Positions 35,113-43,456 of a DNA stretch of 64,000 nucleotides are shown here, in pieces. This stretch comes from Enterobacteriaceae bacterium (GTDB lineage Bacteria; Pseudomonadota; Gammaproteobacteria; Enterobacterales; Enterobacteriaceae). The translations under genes and the position numbers were made by a program. Within the stretch, counting starts at the first letter, position 1. Each line of letters begins with the position of its first letter. Where the stretch lies: positions 124,001-188,000 of the forward strand of contig CABIZV010000004.1 of the NCBI GenBank assembly GCA_902363335.1, in the 5' to 3' direction. The notes under the pieces were generated by a model, which had not been told where the DNA came from, made no database searches, and worked only from the letters and a program-made list of their open reading frames with translations.

Positions 35113-35127
35113 ATGAATAACATTCAT
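35113..35127. promoter_or_regulatory. LysR-type operator dyad 3
   Basis: ATGAA-TAACA-TTCAT between the divergent MFS (start 35029) and GST (start 35232) genes. It is the third copy of the dyad in the cluster. Confidence 0.6.
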
Positions 35128-35231
35128 TAATAGAGCAAATCCTTGTATCTCAGTACATACTCAATTCGATATCAATCTGCATTTCTATCCCATTCCAGCG
35201 GGTTGATTACTGAAAACTAAGGGAACCCAAA

Positions 35232-35864
35232 ATGGCTTTAACGCTGCATCATCTCAATGCCTCTCGTTCAATGCGTATCCTCTGGCTGCTAGAAGAAACA
35301 GGAATTGAGTATCAACTTGTTAAGTATCAGCGTGATGCTAAAACCCACCTCGCGCCATCGTCGCTTAAAGCGATCCATCCTTTGGGAAAATCTCCTGTGA
35401 TTGAACTGGATGGCAAAGTGATTGCCGAATCGGGTGCCATTGTGGAAATTCTTATTTCACGTTATGCCCCGCATCTGGCACCTGCGGCAGACTCCTCGGC
35501 ATATATTGATTACTTACAGTGGATCCATTTCGCTGAAAGTTCAGCCATGCTGCCAGTCCTGTTGAAACTCTTTGGCGGAATTGAAAAAAGCACCGGAACA
35601 CCGCTCAATTTCCTGGATAATTACGCAGATAGTGAGTTTGAAAAAGTGTTCGGTTTCCTTGACCAAATGCTGGCGTCACGTGAGTTTATCCTTGGTGATA
35701 CGCTCAGTGGTGCCGACTTTATGCTGGGCTTTGTCGTCAGCACTGCGATTGACCAACTGAACGCAGGAGACCGTTTCCCCAATATCTCGCGTTACGCACA
35801 GCGGCTCAAAAATACCGCCAGCTGGCAAAGCGCAAAGGCTATTGAGTCAGGTGAAAATTCCTGA
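35232..35864 (+). CDS. Glutathione S-transferase family protein
   Basis: A 210-residue GST. The N-terminal thioredoxin-like domain contains NASRSMRILWLLEE and the glutathione-binding PVIELDGKVIAESGAIVEIL (cis-Pro and Glu-Ser). The C-terminal helical domain contains GDTLSGADFMLGF, the N-capping motif. It probably conjugates electrophiles that belong to the same pathway as the neighbouring reductases. Confidence 0.9.
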   Translation: MALTLHHLNASRSMRILWLLEETGIEYQLVKYQRDAKTHLAPSSLKAIHPLGKSPVIELDGKVIAESGAIVEILISRYAPHLAPAADSSAYIDYLQWIHFAESSAMLPVLLKLFGGIEKSTGTPLNFLDNYADSEFEKVFGFLDQMLASREFILGDTLSGADFMLGFVVSTAIDQLNAGDRFPNISRYAQRLKNTASWQSAKAIESGENS

Positions 35865-35899
35865 AGGGGACAGGCGGCGCCGGTAATATAAAATAGCGG

Positions 35900-35925
35900 G
35901 GTTTTATTCTGGTAAGAATAAAACC
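35900..35925. terminator. Bidirectional terminator between the GST and MBL genes
   Basis: An 11-bp perfect stem (ggttttattct / agaataaaacc) with a 4-nt loop in a 98-bp convergent gap. The A/T arms supply a T-tract in both directions. Confidence 0.8.
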
Positions 35926-35962
35926 TCAGCAATACCACCGTTGATGAAGATTGTCGCCCCTC

Positions 35963-36754
35963 TTACTCAAGGCAATTAATATACTTTTCGCCCGAACGCT
36001 GCACGATTGCATCGGCATCTTCCAGAATATCTTTTCCTTCAAACGCACCGTAGAGCTTGTTAAATTTCACCGCCCTCAGCCGATGGATGATATCGCAGAC
36101 CGTTCGGGCCGGTAACGGGAGCATATTCGGGTAGCTCCACATAAAGGAGACGGCATCAGAACCGGGTGTGACTTGCAGGATATCGCCCGAAAGCACTATG
36201 CCTTCCTCTCGCGCCCAGTGCAGTACGCAACCGCCGGCGAAATGCCCTCCCAGACGTATTAATTTTATGTCCTGAGCGAGTGCCAGCGTGTCGCCATCCC
36301 AAAATTTAATCCAGGGGCTGTCGCGCATCACCCACTTACTGTCGCTGGCGTGAAGATAAATCGGGGCGTTAAATTCTGCTGCCCAATCTTGCATGGTGGT
36401 GTAGTAATGCGGGTGCGATATCGCAATAGCCTTAAGGCCGCCCAGAGACGTGATGAGTGTTTTGGTGGCGTCGTCGAGGGTGGCGATGCAGTCCCAGAGA
36501 ATATTGCCTTCCGGTGTAAGCAGAATAAATGCACGCTGATTGATAGCAAAATCAGGAACCGTGCGAATGCTCAGCAGCGCGCTGTCGTGTTGTCGCCACT
36601 TATTGCTGTGCGACGCACATAGGTCATCAAAATTAACCCACTGCTGGCCAGTTGCGGGCACATATTGGCGCTCATCTTCGCAGATATCACAATGTTCAGG
36701 GGGCGTACCGATTACCTCATACGAGGTGCCGCAGGTTTTGCATAATGTGATCAT
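35963..36754 (-). CDS. MBL-fold protein with N-terminal zinc ribbon
   Basis: A 263-residue protein. Residues 1-30 carry two CxxC pairs (LCKTCG and HCDIC), a small zinc ribbon. The rest is a metallo-beta-lactamase fold with ISHPHYYTT in place of the usual HxHxDH, then GGHFAGG and LSGDIL. The two HxH histidines, the later His and the Asp remain, but the DH of the second metal site is replaced by YT. This suggests one metal or a changed reaction. A strong AAGGAGG site precedes the ATG. The substrate is unknown. Confidence 0.82.
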   Translation of the reverse strand: MITLCKTCGTSYEVIGTPPEHCDICEDERQYVPATGQQWVNFDDLCASHSNKWRQHDSALLSIRTVPDFAINQRAFILLTPEGNILWDCIATLDDATKTLITSLGGLKAIAISHPHYYTTMQDWAAEFNAPIYLHASDSKWVMRDSPWIKFWDGDTLALAQDIKLIRLGGHFAGGCVLHWAREEGIVLSGDILQVTPGSDAVSFMWSYPNMLPLPARTVCDIIHRLRAVKFNKLYGAFEGKDILEDADAIVQRSGEKYINCLE

Positions 36755-36783
36755 TGAATCCTCCTTAGTCTTTTCTTAAATCA

Positions 36784-36794
36784 GGGGGGGGGGG
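36784..36794. repeat. Run of 11 guanines upstream of the MBL gene
   Basis: Eleven G (C on the coding strand) followed by AGGG, centred about 35 bp upstream of the MBL start. The tract lies in the promoter or leader region, where slippage would alter spacing and not the reading frame. Confidence 0.8.
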
Positions 36795-36824
36795 AGGGAA
36801 TATTCTTTGACTAAGCCCCAAAAA

Positions 36825-36854
36825 GTATAAATGCCCTATTAAGGGCATTTATAC
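36825..36854. terminator. Perfect 13-bp inverted repeat, likely terminator
   Basis: GTATAAATGCCCT and AGGGCATTTATAC with a 4-nt loop. It lies between the 24-codon gene (ending 36930) and the MBL gene, both on the minus strand, and probably ends the upstream transcript. Confidence 0.75.
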
Positions 36855-36929
36855 CGTTCTTACCGTTCCCGCTTGACTGCTATTTTTGTTGGGGAACATC
36901 TTGCCTTAGCACGGATTTGTTACCGTGTC

Positions 36930-37004
36930 TTAGTGAACAAATAAGGCAATCAGAATAATAATTGGGATCGGAACCCCGAGAAAGAATAGTAATAATGAGC
37001 GCAT
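36930..37004 (-). CDS. 24-residue hydrophobic membrane peptide
   Basis: A very short gene: ATG at 37004, TAA at 36930, with a GGAG ribosome site 8 nt before the ATG. The product MRSLLLFFLGVPIPIIILIA (then LFVH) is one membrane helix with a central PIP. It lies 32 bp downstream of the membrane protein gene at 37037-37999 on the same strand and before a strong hairpin, so the two form a transcription unit. I believe similar peptides accompany homologues of that protein elsewhere, but could not check. Confidence 0.65.
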   Translation of the reverse strand: MRSLLLFFLGVPIPIIILIALFVH

Positions 37005-37036
37005 TCTTCTTCTCCAGTCTGGTTATAAATTAACAG

Positions 37037-37999
37037 TTACAAATCACGCTGACGGCCACCGTAAGTCGCACACAAGCTTGCAACGAACGCACCAATTAAC
37101 AATGAGATAAATGTCCACAAAGTGACATAGCTCGTCGTTTTACGTGCGGTATCAGCAGCTTCTTTAGCGGTCTTTTTGGCTTCTTCCAGTTTGGACTGAA
37201 CATTTGCGTAAATGCTTTTTACGCGCTCTTCGGCTTGAGCCTGGTTAAGTCCGGTATTCTGGGCGACTAACTGAGCGATATAGTTAAGATCTTCAGGAGG
37301 AAGCGAGCCTGAACCGATGCTGTTAATGAAAATACCCGTTACTTCGCCAAGCTGAGCGGGAGAGACTGATTGCGTAGGAGGGACGGTAATATTGGTTTGG
37401 CCATCTGCTGTAACATTCGTCTTACGGAATAAAGAGTTGATAAAGTAACTCATCGATTCATTAGAGACTTCAGATGAACCCTTTGCCGCACCGGCAACAG
37501 AGAGTGCGGACGCCCCTGCGGCGACAGAACCTACCGCGCCAACGGCTTTTGCGCCACCGCTAACAATCGAGCCCAGCGAGGTGGTCAGCAGAACGGCTGA
37601 GATCAGTGCCGCGACGGCCCAGGTGAGGAAGCCATGCGCGGTATCGCGGAAATAGACCTCATCAACGTGCGTGTCTACCCATTTAGTCCGCAGGCGCCCG
37701 GCTAAATAACCGCCCATACCGGAGGCGACAATTTGGGTAAACGTCAGCCAGGCGATGGCGGCAATACCTACAGTGCCAGCGCTTAGTCCATGATCGTCCC
37801 ACGGTGAAATGGAAGATAATCCAAGACCGGTGCCAAGCATAAGCAGTACCATTGCCAAAGACGCTGCTGCTACTGCACCAGCAAAGATGGCGGCCCATGA
37901 CACCGCGCTGTTGCTGACCGGTGCGGGCACAGCGAGATTTCTATCTGGATATTCGCTTCGGAGATGGGGTTGTTCTACTGGATCGTAAGTATGAGTCAT
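37037..37999 (-). CDS. Multi-pass membrane protein of unknown function
   Basis: A 320-residue protein with four or five membrane segments (about residues 32-55, 75-100, 125-150, a glycine- and alanine-rich stretch near 160-170, and 293-312). A helical, probably coiled region lies before the last segment (QAEERVKSIYANVQSKLEEA). SWAAIFAGAVAAASLAMVL and GYLAGRLRTKWVDTH with FRDTAHGFLTWAVA resemble proteins found mainly in alphaproteobacteria and pseudomonads, which hints at transfer. The function is not known. Confidence 0.75.
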   Translation of the reverse strand: MTHTYDPVEQPHLRSEYPDRNLAVPAPVSNSAVSWAAIFAGAVAAASLAMVLLMLGTGLGLSSISPWDDHGLSAGTVGIAAIAWLTFTQIVASGMGGYLAGRLRTKWVDTHVDEVYFRDTAHGFLTWAVAALISAVLLTTSLGSIVSGGAKAVGAVGSVAAGASALSVAGAAKGSSEVSNESMSYFINSLFRKTNVTADGQTNITVPPTQSVSPAQLGEVTGIFINSIGSGSLPPEDLNYIAQLVAQNTGLNQAQAEERVKSIYANVQSKLEEAKKTAKEAADTARKTTSYVTLWTFISLLIGAFVASLCATYGGRQRDL

Positions 38000-38744
38000 T
38001 TCAAATTTCCTAATAAAATTAATCCGGATTCTGACGCATATGTATAATTTACGTACAGAGGTTAGAGGCGACTTTATAAAAGTTTAAAATCTTCCCATCG
38101 TAGCTTGAATTATTGACCCTGCGGTAACTATGTACTTATACCTTCAAGGTAGATAATTAAATATCAACTTCAATAGTAATGTGAATCTCCATAAGTATTT
38201 TGATCTGACTTTATAATGGTAGTCGATTATTCGTAAGTAACAATTTAAATAAGAAAGTAATCAGCAAGGGGCTTTTTATGTTGTTGTAAAGCAAGGGAAT
38301 TCATCAATTACAATAATTCTTAAAGTGAATTTTTGCCGATTATTAAGACACATCAAAACCGTGGCTTTTGTTGTTTTCATATTTGGTCGCCACAACCTTC
38401 CTGCAATCACATTGCCGTTGTGTTGCCACGACGACATAACCTGTCTTTCGGACCATCTGACTTAAGCAATGTTGGCGAATCGTGGACTATAGTGTGAATG
38501 TCCAGAACTGGGGTAACCTGTCTGAGAAGTTTTATCTCCCGAGCAGATAATGTCAGGCATCGGCACATGCTGCAAAGGTGTTAATTTAATTTTTAAAAAC
38601 TGTATCTGTTAAAAGCCAGGAGACTCGCTATGTTATTCATCTGAACAGTTTTAAATATTATTTTTAAAATCGCCGCTGTTACAGTTGTAACCTTTTACAG
38701 ATTAATTATGATGTGGGCCGCAGATACTTAAAGGAGCCCGGCAA
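38000..38744. other. 745-bp AT-rich gene-free region
   Basis: No open frame, tRNA or known sRNA is recognisable. The sequence is AT-rich, with several candidate promoters and a stretch (about 38380-38500) that is less AT-rich and may be decayed coding sequence. It serves at least as promoter region for the membrane protein leftwards and the small secreted protein rightwards. Confidence 0.6.
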
Positions 38745-39008
38745 ATGAACAATAAGATAATAATATATATGCTTTTAATCTTTTTTATTCCAGTTGCGTA
38801 TGGCAGTAAGATTATCTTTTCCGGCCGCGTCGTTGAGAATGCCGTAGAGGCAAGAAATACCTGCCTCAACTCTGCGATAAAATATGGTATTACCAAAACG
38901 TGTAGCAGTGGGGCAGGGACAATCCTGACAAGTACAATAAAAGATAAGATGGTGACATATAAAGGGAAAAGAGCTCAAGCTAGGTTGATCACGCTCTCTT
39001 ATAAATAG
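38745..39008 (+). CDS. Small secreted protein of unknown function
   Basis: An 87-residue protein behind a strong AAAGGAG site. The N-terminal 20-21 residues (MNNKIIIYMLLIFFIPVAYG) form a signal peptide. The mature part has two cysteines (NTCLNS and KTCSSG), suited to one disulfide in the periplasm. It is convergent with the FNR-like gene at the end of the fimbrial locus. I do not recognise the family. Confidence 0.65.
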   Translation: MNNKIIIYMLLIFFIPVAYGSKIIFSGRVVENAVEARNTCLNSAIKYGITKTCSSGAGTILTSTIKDKMVTYKGKRAQARLITLSYK

Positions 39009-39035
39009 TATTTATTTTTAGCGAGGTAGCAAGGT

Positions 39036-39710
39036 TCAGCCTGCGCCGTTTGCCTCGTCCAGTACAATGATCTCTTTTTTATTAATTACTATCTTATGCT
39101 GTACTTTTAACGTATCAAATGCGCGAGATAGCGTAGATTGCGAAATACCGAGCACTTGGGCCAGTTCTTTTTTGTTCAACGGTAGCTCCAGAATATTACG
39201 CTCAAAGCCATATTCTTTGTTAATCGTTACCATCAGTTGAATAAAATCACTGACCTTTTGCAATCCATCGCTATTGACCAGAACGCTGATGAACTGCTGT
39301 TTCTCCCTCGCGGAGCGGGAGAGGATACCAATAATAAAGTGAGTAAAGTCGCTGGTTATCTGGCTAAGGTGATAAAAATGTGTGTTTTGTAACTCGCATA
39401 CCTCAACCTCCGTAGCGGCCTGTACGCTGTATTGATGGAGCTCGGTAAAAAGTTCATCTGCGCCAATCACCTGTCCGGGAAAAAAGATCCCCTGCAGTAC
39501 CTTCTGCGAATCATAGATTTTTGCGACTCCGCGGCGAAGGGCATATAGCGCTGTCACAGGGGTACCAATTTCATAAATATAGGTATTTTTAGCGATGTAT
39601 TTTTTGCGAGCAAGGTCTTTGATGAACATCGGTTCTTGATGATCGAAAAGATAAGATCGGCAGACGCCAGCAAAGCCACATTTTCCACAACTGACACAGT
39701 TATTTTTCAT
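39036..39710 (-). CDS. Crp/FNR-family regulator with an FNR-like cysteine cluster
   Basis: A 224-residue regulator with a cyclic-nucleotide-type beta roll (about 30-120) and a C-terminal winged HTH (LNKKELAQVLGISQSTLSRA, about 175-194). The N-terminus has Cys5, 8, 11 and 17. Cys8-x2-Cys11-x5-Cys17 copies the spacing of FNR Cys20/23/29, and Cys105 in EVCEL aligns with FNR Cys122, so it probably binds an oxygen-sensitive [4Fe-4S] cluster. In the recognition helix the FNR Glu209 position is Ser, so the DNA target should differ. It is the last gene of the minus-strand fimbrial locus. Confidence 0.85.
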   Translation of the reverse strand: MKNNCVSCGKCGFAGVCRSYLFDHQEPMFIKDLARKKYIAKNTYIYEIGTPVTALYALRRGVAKIYDSQKVLQGIFFPGQVIGADELFTELHQYSVQAATEVEVCELQNTHFYHLSQITSDFTHFIIGILSRSAREKQQFISVLVNSDGLQKVSDFIQLMVTINKEYGFERNILELPLNKKELAQVLGISQSTLSRAFDTLKVQHKIVINKKEIIVLDEANGAG

Positions 39711-39745
39711 CGATAAAAAGACAGATCGCAGGAGTTGGTTAACAC

Positions 39746-40225
39746 TTAAGATTGAATGACGCAGTTCATCAGCGGCGAAAGGGCATTGCCAATGGTGATA
39801 AAACTATTATTGTGTTTATGCAGATACATCGAGTATTCGCCGGTGAGGAAGAAAATTTTAACGGCCAGAGGTGACAATTCTGCTGGGACATTGTCATGTG
39901 CCATTGTTTCTTGTGAAAGAATTTTAATCTTGTAGGCGTTATTCCTGAGATTAACGTAGTTAAATTTTACATAGCGGGAGAAAGTATAGTTTTTACCTTG
40001 ATAGGACATGTCCCCGGAAAGGTTGAACTGTCCGGTTTTGTTGTGAGAAAATTCAAAAAATATATTCCCTTCAAAGTTAAAAGCATTTTCACTGGTGCTG
40101 TCAGTATAGGTAAAATTAGCAAAGCAGCGATCATCTAAATAGCCCGATGTACGGTCATTAATTCCCCACACCAGCATCCCGGCCAGGATGAGTACAATCG
40201 CAGCCAGCACCAAAACAATCTTCAT
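39746..40225 (-). CDS. FidL-like single-pass membrane protein
   Basis: A 159-residue protein with one N-terminal membrane helix (MKIVLVLAAIVLILAGMLVW) and a periplasmic domain of about 135 residues. Its start overlaps the stop of the ToxR-like gene (ATGA), so the two are translationally coupled. The arrangement and size match FidL next to MarT in Salmonella and recall ToxS next to ToxR. It probably assists or senses for the regulator. Confidence 0.72.
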   Translation of the reverse strand: MKIVLVLAAIVLILAGMLVWGINDRTSGYLDDRCFANFTYTDSTSENAFNFEGNIFFEFSHNKTGQFNLSGDMSYQGKNYTFSRYVKFNYVNLRNNAYKIKILSQETMAHDNVPAELSPLAVKIFFLTGEYSMYLHKHNNSFITIGNALSPLMNCVIQS

Positions 40226-40998
40226 TTCAATTTCCAGTTAAAAGCATAATGATTTTCACAATAATCCAGCATTTCATTTTCCGAATCTAAAGGGCAAAAC
40301 GAATAAAAAATTCGTCCGCGGCTGCCATAAAAAACGCTGGGCTGAATATTCACCATAACGCGAGACGATTGTATTGAACATTTTTCATTGAGGTTAGGTT
40401 GTGCCGACAACAATACCTCATAGAGCCTCTTACGAGCATCAGGTGAAAGATGTTCGTAGGTCTGGATAGAACATTTTTCAAGCGTACCGATTTCTGTGAG
40501 CATGGAATAGCGCTCATCAGGTTCGGGCTGAGTCCAAATCCAGAGATTGGCGACAAATAGCGCCAGAATAATGCCTCCTGGCGCGGCATATTTTAACGGT
40601 AACGATCTTCTGGTTTTCTTAGTCGGCGTAGCATTGCTGGAAGATGGCGAACTGGCCTCTTCCAGAGGTTCAATACCAATATCAGTTGAAAAATAGAAGC
40701 CGACTTTGGGCACCACAATGATCGATTCTTCGATATCCGTCAGTGAAGTTAATGTCTTGCGTAAAATACTAATATATTGGTTTAGCGAAGAGCTTGAGCC
40801 AGTATGCCCGGCAGACTCCCACACCTCTTCAAGTAAATATTGACGCTCAAGGACTGTACCCGGCGTAGCGATAAGTAGCGAAAGAATACGGTTCGCCGTA
40901 GGCGTTAATTTTTGGGTGTCAGGTAGCTCAGTACCCGGAATAGTGAGCCCCCCACTTTCCGTATCGTAAATGACTTTACTGGCAATTAAGTATTTCAT
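40222..40998 (-). CDS. ToxR/CadC-like membrane-bound transcriptional regulator
   Basis: A 258-residue protein. The N-terminal OmpR-type winged helix (about 1-110, LTPTANRILSLLIATPG and SLNQYISILRKTL) is cytoplasmic. A serine-rich linker and a basic stretch (KKTRRSLPLKY) precede one membrane helix (about 137-157). The periplasmic domain has cysteines (EKCSIQ twice, FCPLD, DYCEN) suited to disulfides. It is the MarT/CadC type that senses from the envelope. The neighbours suggest control of the fimbrial genes. Confidence 0.85.
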   Translation of the reverse strand: MKYLIASKVIYDTESGGLTIPGTELPDTQKLTPTANRILSLLIATPGTVLERQYLLEEVWESAGHTGSSSSLNQYISILRKTLTSLTDIEESIIVVPKVGFYFSTDIGIEPLEEASSPSSSNATPTKKTRRSLPLKYAAPGGIILALFVANLWIWTQPEPDERYSMLTEIGTLEKCSIQTYEHLSPDARKRLYEVLLSAQPNLNEKCSIQSSRVMVNIQPSVFYGSRGRIFYSFCPLDSENEMLDYCENHYAFNWKLK

Positions 40999-41015
40999 TA
41001 TCTGTTCTTACAGCG

Positions 41016-42212
41016 TCAACACATCGCGACAAGCGGTTTCACAATGTCAATATTATGGTCCAGCAAGGAGACAATGTCCCGGTCGAGGCGATAATTAGCC
41101 ATTTCTTCATGGAGGATCATCAACGCTTTATCACTTTGCATTCCCTGTCGATAAGGGCGGTTTTCTGTCAATGCGGTAAAAACATCGGCGACAGCCAGAA
41201 TACGCGACGGTATATCCAGTGACGCTGCTCCGAGCTTGAAGGGATAACCGCTGCCGTCCAGCCGTTCGTGGTGATTAGCGGCCCAGCTTATTATCTCGCC
41301 AAGCTCTGGGATAGGATGCAGCATCACCAGCGTTTTATAGCTGTGCTGCTTCATCATGGCATACTCATCGAACTCCAGCTTGCCGTGTTTTTCCAGAATG
41401 CTGAGCGGTGTAAAGAGCTTACCTATATCGTGCAGGTAGCCTGCAATACAGATCTTTTCTTGCATATCCTGGTCATAGCCATAAAGTTCAGCCAGCTTTG
41501 CCGCAACGTGTGCGACACTTGCACTATGGGTACGGGTAAAGCTGCTGTACTTATCCACAATCCTTGAGATCAGCTGGCATACCTCAAGAAAGTCGTGATG
41601 ATCGAGCAGGTGGTCGTGAAGCGGGCTGATGGCATTTAAAACCTGCGACAGTGACGGATTGCCGAGGCGAAACCAGAAACCATCCTGCTGACTGGATTCA
41701 CGCAGCGCCTTTTCCAAAGAAGCGGGCCAGCGTTCGGACTGGGCAAAAAAGTCCGTAATGATGCGTTCCCGCTGGGCAATATAATCCCCCCTAATGCCGC
41801 GCAAGAAGAGCTCAAAGGTATCGGCCATATGCACCAGATGATGCACCAGGGGAAGCTCATTTTCGCTGGGGCCCGACCATTCCATATGATGATTTTCCAG
41901 GATGGCGGTGACGGGTTGCAAAAAGCGGATCCCAGCCGTCATCGAAACCGCCAGCTTCTCATGGCCATCGAGAAACCCTTCGCTGCCTAAAGTGAGGTGA
42001 GCACGATCTTTTTCCAGTGTGCCAATATCGTGCAGCATGCCAGCCAGAAAAGCGTTAGCGGTGCCCGTTTTATCAAGCCCCGAGCGCTGACCTAAGTACC
42101 ATGCAATCAGGGCGGTGCGCTGCAGATGATTGACCAAATCGGCAGAAACGGGAGCAATAATGTTATGCAGTAAATTCAGTACGGTTTGAACTGATATTTT
42201 CATAGCGTCCAT
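41016..42212 (-). CDS. Tandem HD / HD-GYP protein, likely c-di-GMP phosphodiesterase
   Basis: A 398-residue cytoplasmic protein with two HD modules. The first (about 25-140) keeps only LAGMLHDIGTLEK. The second is a full HD-GYP domain: YLHDIGKL (HD at about 261-262) and HHERLDGSGYP (about 314-324). It should hydrolyse c-di-GMP to pGpG or GMP. It has no sensor domain of a usual kind, so the first HD module may be regulatory. It lies 47 bp after the adhesin gene and 17 bp before the ToxR-like gene, as part of the fimbrial locus. Confidence 0.88.
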   Translation of the reverse strand: MDAMKISVQTVLNLLHNIIAPVSADLVNHLQRTALIAWYLGQRSGLDKTGTANAFLAGMLHDIGTLEKDRAHLTLGSEGFLDGHEKLAVSMTAGIRFLQPVTAILENHHMEWSGPSENELPLVHHLVHMADTFELFLRGIRGDYIAQRERIITDFFAQSERWPASLEKALRESSQQDGFWFRLGNPSLSQVLNAISPLHDHLLDHHDFLEVCQLISRIVDKYSSFTRTHSASVAHVAAKLAELYGYDQDMQEKICIAGYLHDIGKLFTPLSILEKHGKLEFDEYAMMKQHSYKTLVMLHPIPELGEIISWAANHHERLDGSGYPFKLGAASLDIPSRILAVADVFTALTENRPYRQGMQSDKALMILHEEMANYRLDRDIVSLLDHNIDIVKPLVAMC

Positions 42213-42259
42213 TTGTTAGATATCAGAAATAAAATAGGGTGAATGGGATTGCCTGAAAA

Positions 42260-43444
42260 TCAGTCATAGCCGAACATGATTTGCGCCGTGGCGACGACGG
42301 TGCCGGTGGTCAGCGCTGACGCATTGTAGACCTTATAATAGGCATGTAGGTTGATATACTGGACAGCCTGAATATCATCATTTTTCTCGATATCAAGAAT
42401 TTGAGTGGCATTTTCCATATTGTTGCTGCCAGAAATCTTGACCTCTTCAACATCACCTAAGAAATAACGGCTACGTAACGCAATACCCACTCCTCCTGCG
42501 GTGGTTTCATCATTAACCATTGTCTGATAGCTGCTGTCGGTGCTCACCAAATCATTACTGGAAATCCAGGCTTTAACATTCCGGGTTGATGTTTTCACAC
42601 CTGCAAGATTCCCGCACTTAATTGGCAGGGTAAAATCTGCGCCGTTGGCGCGCCCCTTGGTCTTGAGTTCTTTAAATGATGCGGAAGGTAATTTCACCGT
42701 CAGGTCATGCGTCAAATTGCAGGTGGTTTCTTTAGGCTCGAATTGGATTGTCATTTTTTCATAAGCCAGGAAGTAATCCGTATCCCAACTCTTACGTGAT
42801 ACCTCGGTCATCATGTTATTCCATGCCCGATAAGCATATGTTTTACTTGACAGCAAAGGTGAGCTGGAGCCTGAACCTGTACCGCTCATCACCGCAGGAA
42901 TAACACTCAATGCACCGCTGGTGGTGGTCTTTGTATAGCTGGCGACACCCACAGGCGGCGTGGTGAGTAATTCAGCTCTTAGCGTATATTGCGTTTGATA
43001 GGCGATAGAGTGAATACCGACAATACCGCTAACGGTCACCTTCTTATCACCCGTTATTTCTGAGGTGACTTTAATCCAATAGCTACTTTCACCATCGGTA
43101 CTGATAAAATTAAGGTACACCGGATTACTATTGAAACCGGTAAAATAATAGAGGTTATCTTGTAATAATCCGCCAATACCCACGTTACCGTAAGTGCAGG
43201 TCATACTACCGGACCAACTGGTGGTGAACGTCTGTTCGACCACTTTTGAGGTGATAAAAGCTGATGATAAATTCAGTGATTTATCCGCTTCCGCGACGCT
43301 CTTAAATAAAATACCGCTATTACGGCAAGTATCTCCGGTTAACCCTCGGGCCTGTGGTGCCCCATGCGCCGAAAACCCTGGAATCATTATTAGGCTAAAT
43401 ACGGCGATGATGAGAAAAAATGATTTGCTCATAACTGTCTTCAT
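42260..43444 (-). CDS. Fimbrial tip adhesin
   Basis: A 394-residue secreted protein. A signal peptide ends near SAHG-AP (about 29). An N-terminal lectin-like region with paired cysteines (DTCRNS, MTCTYG) precedes a C-terminal pilin domain (from about 235, ETTCNLTHDLTVKLP, then IKCGNLAG). The terminal beta strand (ATAQIMFGYD) is the donor-strand type recognised by the chaperone. It is encoded 12 bp after the usher, the normal tip-adhesin place. Confidence 0.85.
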   Translation of the reverse strand: MKTVMSKSFFLIIAVFSLIMIPGFSAHGAPQARGLTGDTCRNSGILFKSVAEADKSLNLSSAFITSKVVEQTFTTSWSGSMTCTYGNVGIGGLLQDNLYYFTGFNSNPVYLNFISTDGESSYWIKVTSEITGDKKVTVSGIVGIHSIAYQTQYTLRAELLTTPPVGVASYTKTTTSGALSVIPAVMSGTGSGSSSPLLSSKTYAYRAWNNMMTEVSRKSWDTDYFLAYEKMTIQFEPKETTCNLTHDLTVKLPSASFKELKTKGRANGADFTLPIKCGNLAGVKTSTRNVKAWISSNDLVSTDSSYQTMVNDETTAGGVGIALRSRYFLGDVEEVKISGSNNMENATQILDIEKNDDIQAVQYINLHAYYKVYNASALTTGTVVATAQIMFGYD

Positions 43445-43456
43445 ACTCGTTGTCGA

